This document shows, piece after piece, positions 1-6,445 of a DNA stretch of 7,758 bases. Origin of the DNA: Sandaracinaceae bacterium (GTDB lineage: Bacteria > Myxococcota_A > Polyangia > Polyangiales > Houyiibacteriaceae). The stretch's first letter is position 1. Each line of letters begins with the position of its first letter. Location: assembly GCA_012514415.1 (NCBI GenBank), contig JAAZAH010000417.1, positions 1 to 7,758 on the forward strand, read 5' to 3'. The notes below the pieces were generated by a model. That model worked only from the letters and a program-made list of their open reading frames with translations, ran no database searches and was not told where the DNA came from. Both the position numbers and the translations under genes were made by a program.

Positions 1-146
1 CATCCGCTGCCTTTGACGCCGATTCGAAGCCCGATGGACTCCTCACCGGCCTCGCTCAGCGTACGCTTGGCATGCCGAATGGCGTCCGGCGTCATCTGAA
101 TCCGGGGATTCGTATCGATTTCAATCTCTCTGAGCGTGTCTGTCAT
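1..146 (-). CDS. A-type iron-sulfur carrier (IscA/SufA/ErpA/HesB family), N-terminal part
   Basis: This gene runs off the left edge. Only the first 48 codons plus two bases are present. Reading leftward from an ATG at 146, the protein begins MTDTLREIEIDTNPRIQMTP and continues to GLRIGVKGSG at residues 39-48. The next codon begins TG, which fits the first of the three conserved Cys ligands in the family signature (V-K-G-G/S-G-C-S-G). Family members bind Fe-S clusters or iron through this Cys and a C-terminal C-G-C, and pass clusters to apo-proteins in the cytoplasm. The Q-M-T-P-D-A-I segment matches the usual I-x-L-T-x-x-A-A start of the fold, so about 15 residues form an N-terminal extension. 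AAGG lies 8 nt before the ATG. A cysteine desulfurase two genes upstream on the same strand fits a role in Fe-S biogenesis. IscA, SufA and ErpA cannot be told apart without the C-terminus. Confidence 0.85.
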   Translation of the reverse strand, partial: MTDTLREIEIDTNPRIQMTPDAIRHAKRTLSEAGEESIGLRIGVKGSG

Positions 147-246
147 AGGCCTTGCCTTAGAAATAACGCTCAAATCCCCGGTTGGCCAGTCTCTGCCCCT
201 CGAAGACTCGCCTCGAAGCGTGGAGTACGACAGCGCCTTACATGCT

Positions 247-330
247 CCTTAAGGGGTCTCCCCAGGCTAGTGGGCGTCCTCAGGGCGCGTCCTTAGGGGC
301 CCTCCTCGGGGGGGCCTCCTCAGGGCGCGA
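247..330. repeat. Imperfect tandem repeat, about 40-44 nt, two copies
   Basis: Copy 1 (247-290) starts CCTTAAGGGGTCTCC and copy 2 (291-330) starts CCTTAGGGGCCCTCC. Both end with the identical 13-mer TCCTCAGGGCGCG (277-289 and 317-329). Copy 2 runs into the last codons and stop of the esterase gene, so the duplication has copied the 3' end of that gene into the spacer. The stretch also contains the palindrome CCTTAAGG (247-254) and a GGGG-TCT-CCCC hairpin (253-263). No T-tract follows on either strand, so a classical terminator is not supported. Nothing else was recognised in the 147-319 gap, which must carry any promoter of the A-type carrier gene. Confidence 0.6.
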
Positions 331-1846
331 TAGAGGAATGCCAGAAAGGATCGCTCCGGTTCAGCTGCGCAATCAAAAACTCGTGGATCCACGGCGTATC
401 TCCATTTGGGCCCGAGGTGATTTGTCCCGCCGTGAGCGCGCCGTGACGCTCGCCGTAATATAGAAGGGAGCGATGCATTCCTCCGCCCGCATTCACCAAT
501 TCGTCACCCCATGCGGCCAAATCGCGGAGCCCTTGGCGCATGCTCGTGAAGGTGAACGGAAAATGGGGAATGAACTCGACGAAATGTGGAGCGTTCCCGA
601 TGGCATCGAAGAGCGTATAGAGCGCCATGACGACGGTATCGCTGTAAGAGCAGATTTGTGAGGTGCGCGCACCGGGGTGGAGACGGTGAATTTCGGCGAG
701 GACCTCATGATAACCGTGCTCCGCGCAAGTCGTGCACCACGCCTCGATCGTCTCTGGAAGATTCCATCCATGGCGGATCGCGTTGTGGCTATTGACCGAG
801 AAGAAGGGGCGGCGCTGTACAGGCCCCCCGTCGTTGATCAAAAAGGGCGGAAGATGACCGTGCCATTCGAAGGCGCGGGCGATTTGGTGGTAGTTCCCCA
901 TCGCGCCCACGCCTCCGGCGCTGAAGCCCGCGACGGTGATCGACCGATCCGGATTCGCCGCGAAGGTCGGGACGATATGGTTCATTGCGAGCTGGACGTT
1001 CCGATAGCCGTATTGTTCGATTGGCCCCGTCGTCAGATAGGACGAGCTCTTATGTCCGACGTGGAAATCGACGGTGCAATGCGGAAGGACGATATAGCTC
1101 GCGCCTTTGAAGGGATTCTCGGGGTTCGCGCGATTGAAGATGCCGCCATGGCGCTCGCCGTGCGACATCCACCACGCAAGCGGATCGGGGCCGAGGCCGT
1201 TGAGGACCATATTGAGGTCGGTGAGACAGCTGACCTCGTCATAGCAGATCCCGCCGCCCAAAAAGAAGATAAGGACATCGTCGCTCGTCGCTGAAAAGTT
1301 GGAGAAGAAGCCGCTCTGCTGACCATTCGCGCAGCGCATCCCGTCCACGGGATGAAAGCTCCAAACATCGTAAGCGCTCGGAACGATGGGAGGCTGGGGC
1401 TCGTACCAATCGGGTGGAGCCAGTCCGGGAAGTCCGTCATCCGAGTCCTCATCGTCCTCCGGATCGCTCTCCTCGGGATGGCCCGGTGGAGGCTCATCAT
1501 CTGTGGGCTCCTCCCCCTCGTCCTGATCGTCGCCATCGCCGGCGTCATTGTCTTGGACGTCGCCTTCACCACCCGGCGGGATGTTCTCGTCGTCGCCTTG
1601 ATCCTCCTCGTCAGCGCCACCGCGAAGTTCGTCCGTGGATTCTTCGTCCGGCTCCTCCGGAGTCGTCGCGTCCACATCGCCGACCTCGTCGAAGGGAAAA
1701 TCTGCTACGCCGGTCGCCGCGCAGGCGCCGAGGGCGGCGACGCAGAAAACGCCGAGCAATCGGCTCAGGTTGAGGGTTTCAGACGCCCGGACTACCGCTC
1801 CTCGGCGCGTCCAGCGGAGATTTGAAAGCACTTGGCGTAAGGTCAT
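320..1846 (-). CDS. Pectinacetylesterase/Notum-family lipoprotein with acidic linker
   Basis: This is a predicted alpha/beta-hydrolase esterase of 508 aa. The N-terminus has a long basic region and a hydrophobic core ending in the lipobox L-G-A-C, giving lipidated Cys42 and an outer-membrane or surface location. Residues about 49-150 are a low-complexity linker made mostly of Asp, Glu, Gly and Pro, which would hold the enzyme off the membrane. The catalytic domain starts near 158. It has the family signs: C172, the oxyanion-type G-G-G-I-C-Y with C201 and C207, C257 in L-P-H-C, and the nucleophile elbow G-F-S-A-G-G with Ser309. Asp403 (S-Y-S-D) and His468 (E-R-H-G) are my candidates for the rest of the triad. 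Family members remove acetyl or acyl groups from polysaccharide or protein (plant pectin, animal Wnt palmitoleate); the substrate here is unknown. The ATG at 1846 has only a weak GAAG upstream, and the 28-residue segment before the hydrophobic core is long, so a later start is possible. Confidence 0.85.
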   Translation of the reverse strand: MTLRQVLSNLRWTRRGAVVRASETLNLSRLLGVFCVAALGACAATGVADFPFDEVGDVDATTPEEPDEESTDELRGGADEEDQGDDENIPPGGEGDVQDNDAGDGDDQDEGEEPTDDEPPPGHPEESDPEDDEDSDDGLPGLAPPDWYEPQPPIVPSAYDVWSFHPVDGMRCANGQQSGFFSNFSATSDDVLIFFLGGGICYDEVSCLTDLNMVLNGLGPDPLAWWMSHGERHGGIFNRANPENPFKGASYIVLPHCTVDFHVGHKSSSYLTTGPIEQYGYRNVQLAMNHIVPTFAANPDRSITVAGFSAGGVGAMGNYHQIARAFEWHGHLPPFLINDGGPVQRRPFFSVNSHNAIRHGWNLPETIEAWCTTCAEHGYHEVLAEIHRLHPGARTSQICSYSDTVVMALYTLFDAIGNAPHFVEFIPHFPFTFTSMRQGLRDLAAWGDELVNAGGGMHRSLLYYGERHGALTAGQITSGPNGDTPWIHEFLIAQLNRSDPFWHSSIAP

Positions 1847-1906
1847 GGCGCTTCAACTTGACGGAGCCACGCCTCCCCTTACCCGTCGAGCTCGGCCAAT
1901 CTTCAG

Positions 1907-3067
1907 TCATTTTTGGCCAGCGCGGAGGGCCGTCGCAGCGTCGCGGATTCGTTCTGCGGCGCGACGCATCTCCTCCTCGGTATTGAAGCGACCGATGCCG
2001 AGTCGGAGAACCTCTTTGGATGCGGCCTCGTCAAGCCCGAGCGCTCTTCCGATGCGCCGCTCGCTCTTACCCGTGGCGCAAGAAGCACCCGTCGAGGCGA
2101 TGAGATCGGGGGACAGCGCGCTCACGAGAGTTGCGCCGTGGACGCCCGGGATGCGCAATAAAAGATTCCCCGGATGACGCGTCTCAAGCGCCGGGCCGAG
2201 AAGCTCTGGCCGAGCCATGGGAGCAAGCGCTTCGGTCAGGCGATCGAGGAGCACCGCACGAAGGCCACGGAGGCGTTTGGCCTCTTCTGCGCCTTCAAGT
2301 CGCATCAGCCGCGCTGCCTCGCCAAACCCCAAGATGAGCGCGTGGGGAGAGCTCCCCGAACGAAGCCCGCCTTCCTGCCCGCCTCCGAAGAGGATGGGCC
2401 GAAGCTCCGCACGCGCCCGCGTATTGGCCACGAGCGCGCCCACACCCATCGGCCCGTAGATTTTATGCGAAGAGAGGCTGAGCAAATCGATATGCGCCTC
2501 ACGCATCGATAGAGGGACGAGGCCCGTTCCCTGTGCCGCATCGACATGAAAGAAGAGGTCGTGCTCGACGAGGAGCTCGCCTATCGCCTGGATTGGCTGG
2601 ATCGCGCCCGTTTCATTCGCAACGCTCATGATGGAGACGAGGCGAGTGTTGGGGCGAAGCGCTCCTTCGATCGCGGCGGGCTCGACAAGCGCGCTCGGCC
2701 CGGCTTCGAGGACCGTGAGTTCGATTTCCCCGTCTTTTTCGAGCGCTCGAAGCGTCTCGAAGACGGCGTCGTGCTCCATATTGTGGGTGATCACGTGCCC
2801 GCCGCGACCACGCAGCAGTCCGAATAAGGCGAGATTATCGGCTTCTGTCGCGCCGCTCGTAAAGATCACGTCACGCGATGAGGCGTCCACGAGTCGTGCG
2901 ATTTCCCCGCGGGCATCTTCGATCGACGCGGCTGCTCGCCTTCCGGGCGCGTGAAGAGGGTTCGATGCATTGGCCGCGAGCTCGAACAGGGCCGGACGCA
3001 TCTTCTCCGCGACGCGTGGATCGACCGGCGTCGTTGCATGGTGATCGAGGTAGATCTCGCGCTTCAT
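1907..3067 (-). CDS. Cysteine desulfurase (IscS/NifS-like, class V aminotransferase fold)
   Basis: This 386-aa PLP enzyme should take sulfur from L-cysteine as an enzyme persulfide, releasing alanine, to feed Fe-S cluster assembly or tRNA thiolation. Visible motifs in order are Y-L-D-H-H-A-T-T-P (6-14), T-S-G-A-T-E-A-D-N (70-78), His99 in N-M-E-H, A-N-E-T-G (150-154), Asp176 and Gln179 in H-V-D-A-A-Q, the Schiff-base Lys202 in S-S-H-K, G-G-G-Q-E-G-G-L-R-S-G (228-238), the catalytic Cys330 in S-T-G-A-S-C, and Arg355/Arg360 in R-L-G-I-G-R-F. Several usually strict positions differ: G-P-M-G for G-P-K-G, Q-E-G-G for Q-E-R-G, and S-E-R-R for L-E-P-S after the catalytic Cys, with a loop one residue shorter. 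I chose the ATG at 3067 because the family begins a few residues before Y-L-D; an in-frame ATG at 3172 would add 35 non-family residues. The Fe-S carrier lies two genes downstream. Confidence 0.92.
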   Translation of the reverse strand: MKREIYLDHHATTPVDPRVAEKMRPALFELAANASNPLHAPGRRAAASIEDARGEIARLVDASSRDVIFTSGATEADNLALFGLLRGRGGHVITHNMEHDAVFETLRALEKDGEIELTVLEAGPSALVEPAAIEGALRPNTRLVSIMSVANETGAIQPIQAIGELLVEHDLFFHVDAAQGTGLVPLSMREAHIDLLSLSSHKIYGPMGVGALVANTRARAELRPILFGGGQEGGLRSGSSPHALILGFGEAARLMRLEGAEEAKRLRGLRAVLLDRLTEALAPMARPELLGPALETRHPGNLLLRIPGVHGATLVSALSPDLIASTGASCATGKSERRIGRALGLDEAASKEVLRLGIGRFNTEEEMRRAAERIRDAATALRAGQK

Positions 3068-3073
3068 GAATCC

Positions 3074-3102
3074 ATCGTAGCGCTCAACCAGGGATGTGCG
3101 AA
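3074..3102 (-). promoter_or_regulatory. Candidate sigma-70-like promoter before the desulfurase gene
   Basis: On the minus strand TTCGCA (3102-3097) and TACGAT (3079-3074) are separated by exactly 17 nt. Both boxes match the sigma-70 consensus at four of six positions. The -10 box ends 6 nt before the ATG at 3067, so transcription would begin at or next to the start codon and give a leaderless mRNA. Such matches are frequent by chance, so this is weak. Confidence 0.2.
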
Positions 3103-3174
3103 CTGAGAAGGGGGCCCCGACCGAGGGAGCAAGCGGCAGGCGTTCGCGGCTCCTCGACGCGCAGCTCGGCATGT

Positions 3175-4572
3175 CTAGCTCAGAAGCTTCGCCGCCAAAG
3201 CATCGGGCTCGGCTGGCGCCCTTCGCGGCAGGCGCAGTTCGGCCCGCACACCGCGTGGCTCGCGCGGCTCGAGCTCAAGGCTCCCGCCAAGCGTTTCGGC
3301 GAGGAGGTGACTTGTGTAAAGCCCGAGCCCCGTCCCCTCGCCCACAGGTTTCGTCGTTGCGAAAGGCTCAAAAAGGCGCGCGCGCATCTCGTCGCTCAGC
3401 CCGGGGCCGTCGTCTTCCACCACGATGGCGATGCTCCCATCGATCGCTTCCGCCCGGAGGGTCACGCGGCTCCCGCCTTCGCGTACCGCATCGACGGCGT
3501 TCTGTGCAAGGTTGACGAGGATTTGGAGCAGACGATCGGCGTCGGTCTCAAGCCGATGTCCGAGGAGGCTCCGATCGAGCTCGATATGCACTTTGCTTCG
3601 TCTCCCCGCGATGACGAGTGAGCGGGCGCGCTCGGCCACATCGTAGAGCACGACCCCTTCGCGGATTTGGATCTCGACGAGATCGCCGCCTTTGAGAAGC
3701 GATTGGGTGACCTTACCCATGCGTGTGGTTTCATCCCGAATCAGCACGGCACTTTCATCGAGATCGTCGAGAAGCATGTCGAGGTTTTGAGTGCTCTCTC
3801 GCGCCTCGCGAAGAGCCGAGAGGGTTTCGCGCATGTCGGTCGCGAGGGTGCGTATCGTGGCGAGCGGCGTGTTGAGCTCGTGCGCGACCCCTTGGGAGAC
3901 GCGGCCCAAGCTCGCAAGACGCTCGGCGAGGAGAAGTTTTCTTTCCTCGCGGGCGGCCCGCTCCTTGGCTCTCGAGAGCGCGCGCTCTTGGGCTCTTAGC
4001 TCGGCCGCCGCGTGAGCCACCAGATAGGTCACGCCCCCAAGAAGCACCACAAAGCCGAGGAGCTCCGATGCAAGTGCGAGACGTGGCTCGGGCTCCCAGA
4101 CCGCCACGCGGAGAGACTCCGATTGATAGAGCAAGCTGAGGAGCGTAGCGAACGCGAGCGTCATCACAGCCGTGATGACGGTGGCACGTGGGCCGCCGAG
4201 GGTAGCCATCAGCACGACGTGAAAAAGATAAAAGCCGAGGAAGGGCGCCATCACCCAGCCGGTTCCCCAAAGCACCATCGTCAGGAGCGAGAGATCGAGC
4301 GCGGCATGGGCGAGCGGCGCACGAAAGCTCGGGCCCGTCTTTTTTGGGAGAGCGCGCTGAAAGAGGATATTCGCGAAGACGCCGATGAAGAGAACGAGGC
4401 CGAGGACGCCGAGAGAGGGTCCATGAATGAGCCCCGTGGCCGTCGCGACGAAGACGGCAAGGACGCCGCTCATCGCCATCCAGCGAAGGCCGATCAGCCA
4501 GCTTAGCCGATCGCGTGAAAACCCAGGCGGCTCTTCCGGCTCGGTTCGTTGGGCGATCGCATCATCTCGCAT
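3175..4572 (-). CDS. RegB/PrrB-like membrane sensor histidine kinase
   Basis: This is a 465-aa two-component sensor kinase. Six hydrophobic segments lie at about 32-50, 53-72, 86-102, 108-126, 128-150 and 168-190, followed by a charged coiled coil (190-217). The H-box reads V-A-H-E-L-N-T-P-L-A-T-I with phospho-acceptor His231, very like the H-E-L-G-T-P-L-A-T-I of redox sensors RegB/PrrB/ActS. The ATPase domain has the N-box N-L-A-Q-N-A-V-D (354-361), G1 D-D-G-P-G-L (387-392), the F-box F-E-P-F-A-T-T-K-P (401-409) and G2 G-E-G-T-G-L-G-L (411-418). All catalytic parts look intact. The protein has no cysteine at all, so the RegB redox Cys is absent, and the quinone-associated G-G-x-x-N-P-F appears only as a degenerate G-T-G-W-V-M-A-P-F (103-111). 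Its signal is therefore uncertain. No response regulator is in the window. It starts 48 nt after the lipoprotein gene with a weak ribosome site and may be co-transcribed with it. Confidence 0.92.
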   Translation of the reverse strand: MRDDAIAQRTEPEEPPGFSRDRLSWLIGLRWMAMSGVLAVFVATATGLIHGPSLGVLGLVLFIGVFANILFQRALPKKTGPSFRAPLAHAALDLSLLTMVLWGTGWVMAPFLGFYLFHVVLMATLGGPRATVITAVMTLAFATLLSLLYQSESLRVAVWEPEPRLALASELLGFVVLLGGVTYLVAHAAAELRAQERALSRAKERAAREERKLLLAERLASLGRVSQGVAHELNTPLATIRTLATDMRETLSALREARESTQNLDMLLDDLDESAVLIRDETTRMGKVTQSLLKGGDLVEIQIREGVVLYDVAERARSLVIAGRRSKVHIELDRSLLGHRLETDADRLLQILVNLAQNAVDAVREGGSRVTLRAEAIDGSIAIVVEDDGPGLSDEMRARLFEPFATTKPVGEGTGLGLYTSHLLAETLGGSLELEPREPRGVRAELRLPRRAPAEPDALAAKLLS

Positions 4573-4620
4573 GAGGCGAGCATGGAGCCTTTTCGCGATG
4601 AAGAAAAGCGCTCTCTGAGA

Positions 4621-5730
4621 TCACCGAAGCACGCTCTCGACGATCTCGGGATCGCCATCTGCGAGGATGAAGATGCCCGGATAGCCCGACGTCTCGAACC
4701 CCTCACTCCGATTGTCGATGAGCTCCGAGTGTTCGATGCGGAGCGAGCCCGAGCGATCGTTGCGGACAAAGAAGATGGCCCCGCCTCCTTCGCGCGCGTG
4801 ATTCGCTTCGATACGAACGCGCGAGAGCGAGAGCGAAAAATCGTTCCCGTCGAGATAGAGCGCGCCGCCGCTTCCTCCGCCTGGCGTCCCTTGCCGCGCG
4901 GGGTTTGCCCCGTAACCGATGGCGCGGTTGCTAAGAAATTCACTCCGCGTGATGATGAAGGAGACGCCGATGCTGCTGATTGCGCCGCCGTTCGAGCAGC
5001 GGTTTCCGGCATCGCCTTCGGCACCAAACCGGCTTCCCGCGATATAGACCGGACGCCCTTCGTGCTGGCTGAGCACTCGAAGAGCGCCACCGCCCAGATC
5101 AGGCCCGAGCTCTTCGCAGCGATTGCGCTCGAAGACTGAGTTGACGATTTTGAGTCGCCCACCGCGAACGAAAACCGCCCCGCCTCCCCCGCCTTCTTCG
5201 AGCGAACCCGTCGAATCCCCATCGACGAAACGTAGGTTTTGGAGCGTGAGTCGAGGATGATCTTGGTTGTCGCAATGCGGCGTCGTCCAGACGAGGGCGG
5301 GATCACATGTATTCATGTAGAGGATGCGCCGCTCGCCCCCACCGCTCAGCGTGATGAGACCGCCTCCGTCGATGACGATTTCCTCGGTCGAGTCGTTCAT
5401 GATCTTTGCGGTCTCTTTAAGCACGATGGTGTGGGGCTCGGAGCCGCAATCGAAGTGGATGATGCCACCCTCGGCGATGGCGCTCACGACCACCTCGCTC
5501 GTACAGCTCTCGGACGTGCCACTACCGACGATCTGCGTCGGATCGCGTGAATCCAAAAGGATCTCCTCGTCGAGCTCTGTGCAGCCCGGCTCCTTGGCGC
5601 CGCGGAGGCAGGCTTCCCCGGGGAGCCACGAATCGTCTTTACGTCCCCCGCCGGGAGCGTGGTCCTCATGACAGCCCGCCAGAGTCCACGCGAGTCCCCC
5701 AATGAAGAGCGAGGGAACGCGAGGCTCCAA
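4621..5730 (-). CDS. Right-handed beta-helix lipoprotein with Pmp-like repeats
   Basis: This predicted exported lipoprotein is 369 aa long. The short signal peptide ends in the lipobox L-A-G-C, with Cys20 as the lipidated residue. Beyond it are eight more cysteines (41, 50, 76, 95, 142, 153, 205, 245), which could form disulfides. From about residue 90 the sequence shows the parallel beta-helix pattern: V-I-D-G-G-G-L-I-T-L-S-G (118-129), then repeated G-G-A-[VIL] turns at 183-186, 214-217, 248-251, 288-291 and 317-319, and strands such as I-V-N-S-V-F-E-R-N and I-T-R-S-E-F-L-S-N. This resembles chlamydial polymorphic membrane protein repeats and pectate-lyase-like folds. No catalytic lyase residues are recognisable, so a structural, adhesive or binding role is as likely as an enzymatic one. 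The start is TTG: the frame is closed by a TGA 39 nt upstream with no ATG or GTG between, and TTG gives a perfect lipoprotein signal. GAGG lies unusually close to it. Confidence 0.82.
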   Translation of the reverse strand: MEPRVPSLFIGGLAWTLAGCHEDHAPGGGRKDDSWLPGEACLRGAKEPGCTELDEEILLDSRDPTQIVGSGTSESCTSEVVVSAIAEGGIIHFDCGSEPHTIVLKETAKIMNDSTEEIVIDGGGLITLSGGGERRILYMNTCDPALVWTTPHCDNQDHPRLTLQNLRFVDGDSTGSLEEGGGGGAVFVRGGRLKIVNSVFERNRCEELGPDLGGGALRVLSQHEGRPVYIAGSRFGAEGDAGNRCSNGGAISSIGVSFIITRSEFLSNRAIGYGANPARQGTPGGGSGGALYLDGNDFSLSLSRVRIEANHAREGGGAIFFVRNDRSGSLRIEHSELIDNRSEGFETSGYPGIFILADGDPEIVESVLR

Positions 5731-5810
5731 ATCCTCGAAAGCGAGATTCGCGGGACGTGCATCGTTCTCAGCTTATCACGGCAGATACCCAAAGGGCTCC
5801 CGACGCGCCC

Positions 5811-5838
5811 CGGGGCTTGCACCCGAGTGGAAGCCCCG
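5811..5838. promoter_or_regulatory. Strong inverted repeat in the divergent intergenic region
   Basis: CGGGGCTT (5811-5818) and AAGCCCCG (5831-5838) are perfectly complementary. After one G-G mismatch, CAC (5820-5822) pairs with GTG (5827-5829) around a CCGA loop. The left arm overlaps a 10-bp palindrome GCCCCGGGGC (5807-5816), so CCCCG/CGGGG sequences recur in three places. No T-tract follows on either strand. The element lies between the divergent starts at 5730 and 5863, so an operator or a 5'-leader hairpin is more plausible than a terminator. The remainder of the 132-nt gap shows no clear promoter. Confidence 0.45.
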
Positions 5839-5862
5839 CCTCAGCCTGCTAGAGTCGAAGTC

Positions 5863-6405
5863 GTGGGCCCGACTCGACAACAAGCGCGCGCCGCGCTCTC
5901 CACATCCATCCTGCTTACGTTGCTCGGATTCTTCGGGATTCTGCAAGGCCAGTCGCAATTCATTCGCTCGGCCGACCCGCCGGGCATCGACACCGTGCTC
6001 ACGAGCCTTGAAAAGACCCTTCCCGAGCATCGAGAAGACGCGGAGCGAATTCTCCGCGCGCAATGGAAGAGCGAAGCGCGTCGTCCCATCGCCTTCGCCA
6101 ATATCGTCGCCTCCGCGATGCTCATCATCGGGAGCTTCCTCCTCATCGCGAGACGCAAGAGCGCCCTTTGGTGGATTACCAACGCCGTCGTAGCCAACTG
6201 CCTCGTCATCGGTGGTCAGCTCTGGGATCGCTATCGTCTTCTTTTCCCGATGAGCGGGATCGACCCCGTCCTCATGAAGCAGCTTCGCGATTTTTGGATG
6301 TTCTCGACGATGATGAGTCTCATCGTTCATCTCGGCGTGCTCTACCTCGCGAGACGCGAAAAGGTCCGCGCCTACGCCGAGAGCGAGGGACCTCCGGTCG
6401 ATTGA
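5863..6405 (+). CDS. Four-helix integral membrane protein of unknown function
   Basis: I do not recognise the family. The only plus-strand gene, it encodes 180 aa from a GTG at 5863. Four hydrophobic segments lie at about 11-29, 76-96, 102-121 and 143-163. Basic clusters after helix 2 (A-R-R-K) and helix 4 (A-R-R-E-K), with the Arg-containing N-terminus, predict both ends in the cytoplasm and a charged extracytoplasmic loop at about 31-74. This layout recalls small uncharacterised membrane proteins; no enzymatic motif is visible. The frame is open further upstream, but translation from there would give Pro/Arg-rich residues unlike a real N-terminus and would overlap the divergent lipoprotein gene. 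A second in-frame GTG at 5827 sits inside the inverted repeat and is less likely. There is no convincing ribosome site before either GTG, so the start is uncertain. The coding reality rests on the clean alternation of hydrophobic and charged segments and an absence of a better reading on the other strand. Confidence 0.72.
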   Translation: MGPTRQQARAALSTSILLTLLGFFGILQGQSQFIRSADPPGIDTVLTSLEKTLPEHREDAERILRAQWKSEARRPIAFANIVASAMLIIGSFLLIARRKSALWWITNAVVANCLVIGGQLWDRYRLLFPMSGIDPVLMKQLRDFWMFSTMMSLIVHLGVLYLARREKVRAYAESEGPPVD

Positions 6406-6424
6406 GGAAAGTGCCGTCGCAGCA

Positions 6425-6439
6425 GCGGCGAAGGGCCGC
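6425..6439. terminator. Candidate bidirectional hairpin between convergent genes
   Basis: GCGGC (6425-6429) and GCCGC (6435-6439) form a perfect 5-bp stem with a 5-nt loop in the 40-nt space between the stops of the plus-strand membrane protein and the minus-strand reductase. There is no U-tract on either side, so intrinsic termination is only a possibility suggested by position. Confidence 0.25.
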
Positions 6440-6445
6440 GTGCGC

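Noticed and set aside
253..310. GC hairpins after the esterase stop as a rho-independent terminator
   Set aside because: No T-tract follows on the minus strand and the stems are short and competing; they are better described as part of the tandem repeat.
677..1825. Long plus-strand open frames opposite the esterase gene (for example 677-1294 and 1352-1825)
   Set aside because: They are antisense to a gene with clear family motifs and codon pattern; the translations show no domains, and the hydrophobic stretch in 1352-1825 is the antisense of the Asp/Glu-rich linker.
3068..3172. In-frame 35-residue N-terminal extension of the desulfurase from an ATG 2 nt after the kinase stop
   Set aside because: The extension has no similarity to the family, is not a plausible signal or domain, and the family N-terminus fits the internal ATG at 3067. 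The close spacing to the kinase stop is noted but insufficient.
4012..5306. Open frames antisense to the kinase and lipoprotein genes (4012-4506, 4549-5139, and the minus-strand 4503-5306)
   Set aside because: Compositionally biased shadows rich in Arg, Ser, Glu or Ala without domains; the overlapping frames have strong motif support.
5659..5862. Upstream extension of the plus-strand membrane protein from an ATG at 5659
   Set aside because: It would overlap the start of the divergent lipoprotein gene and add about 68 Arg/Pro-rich residues before the first helix, unlike the rest of the protein.
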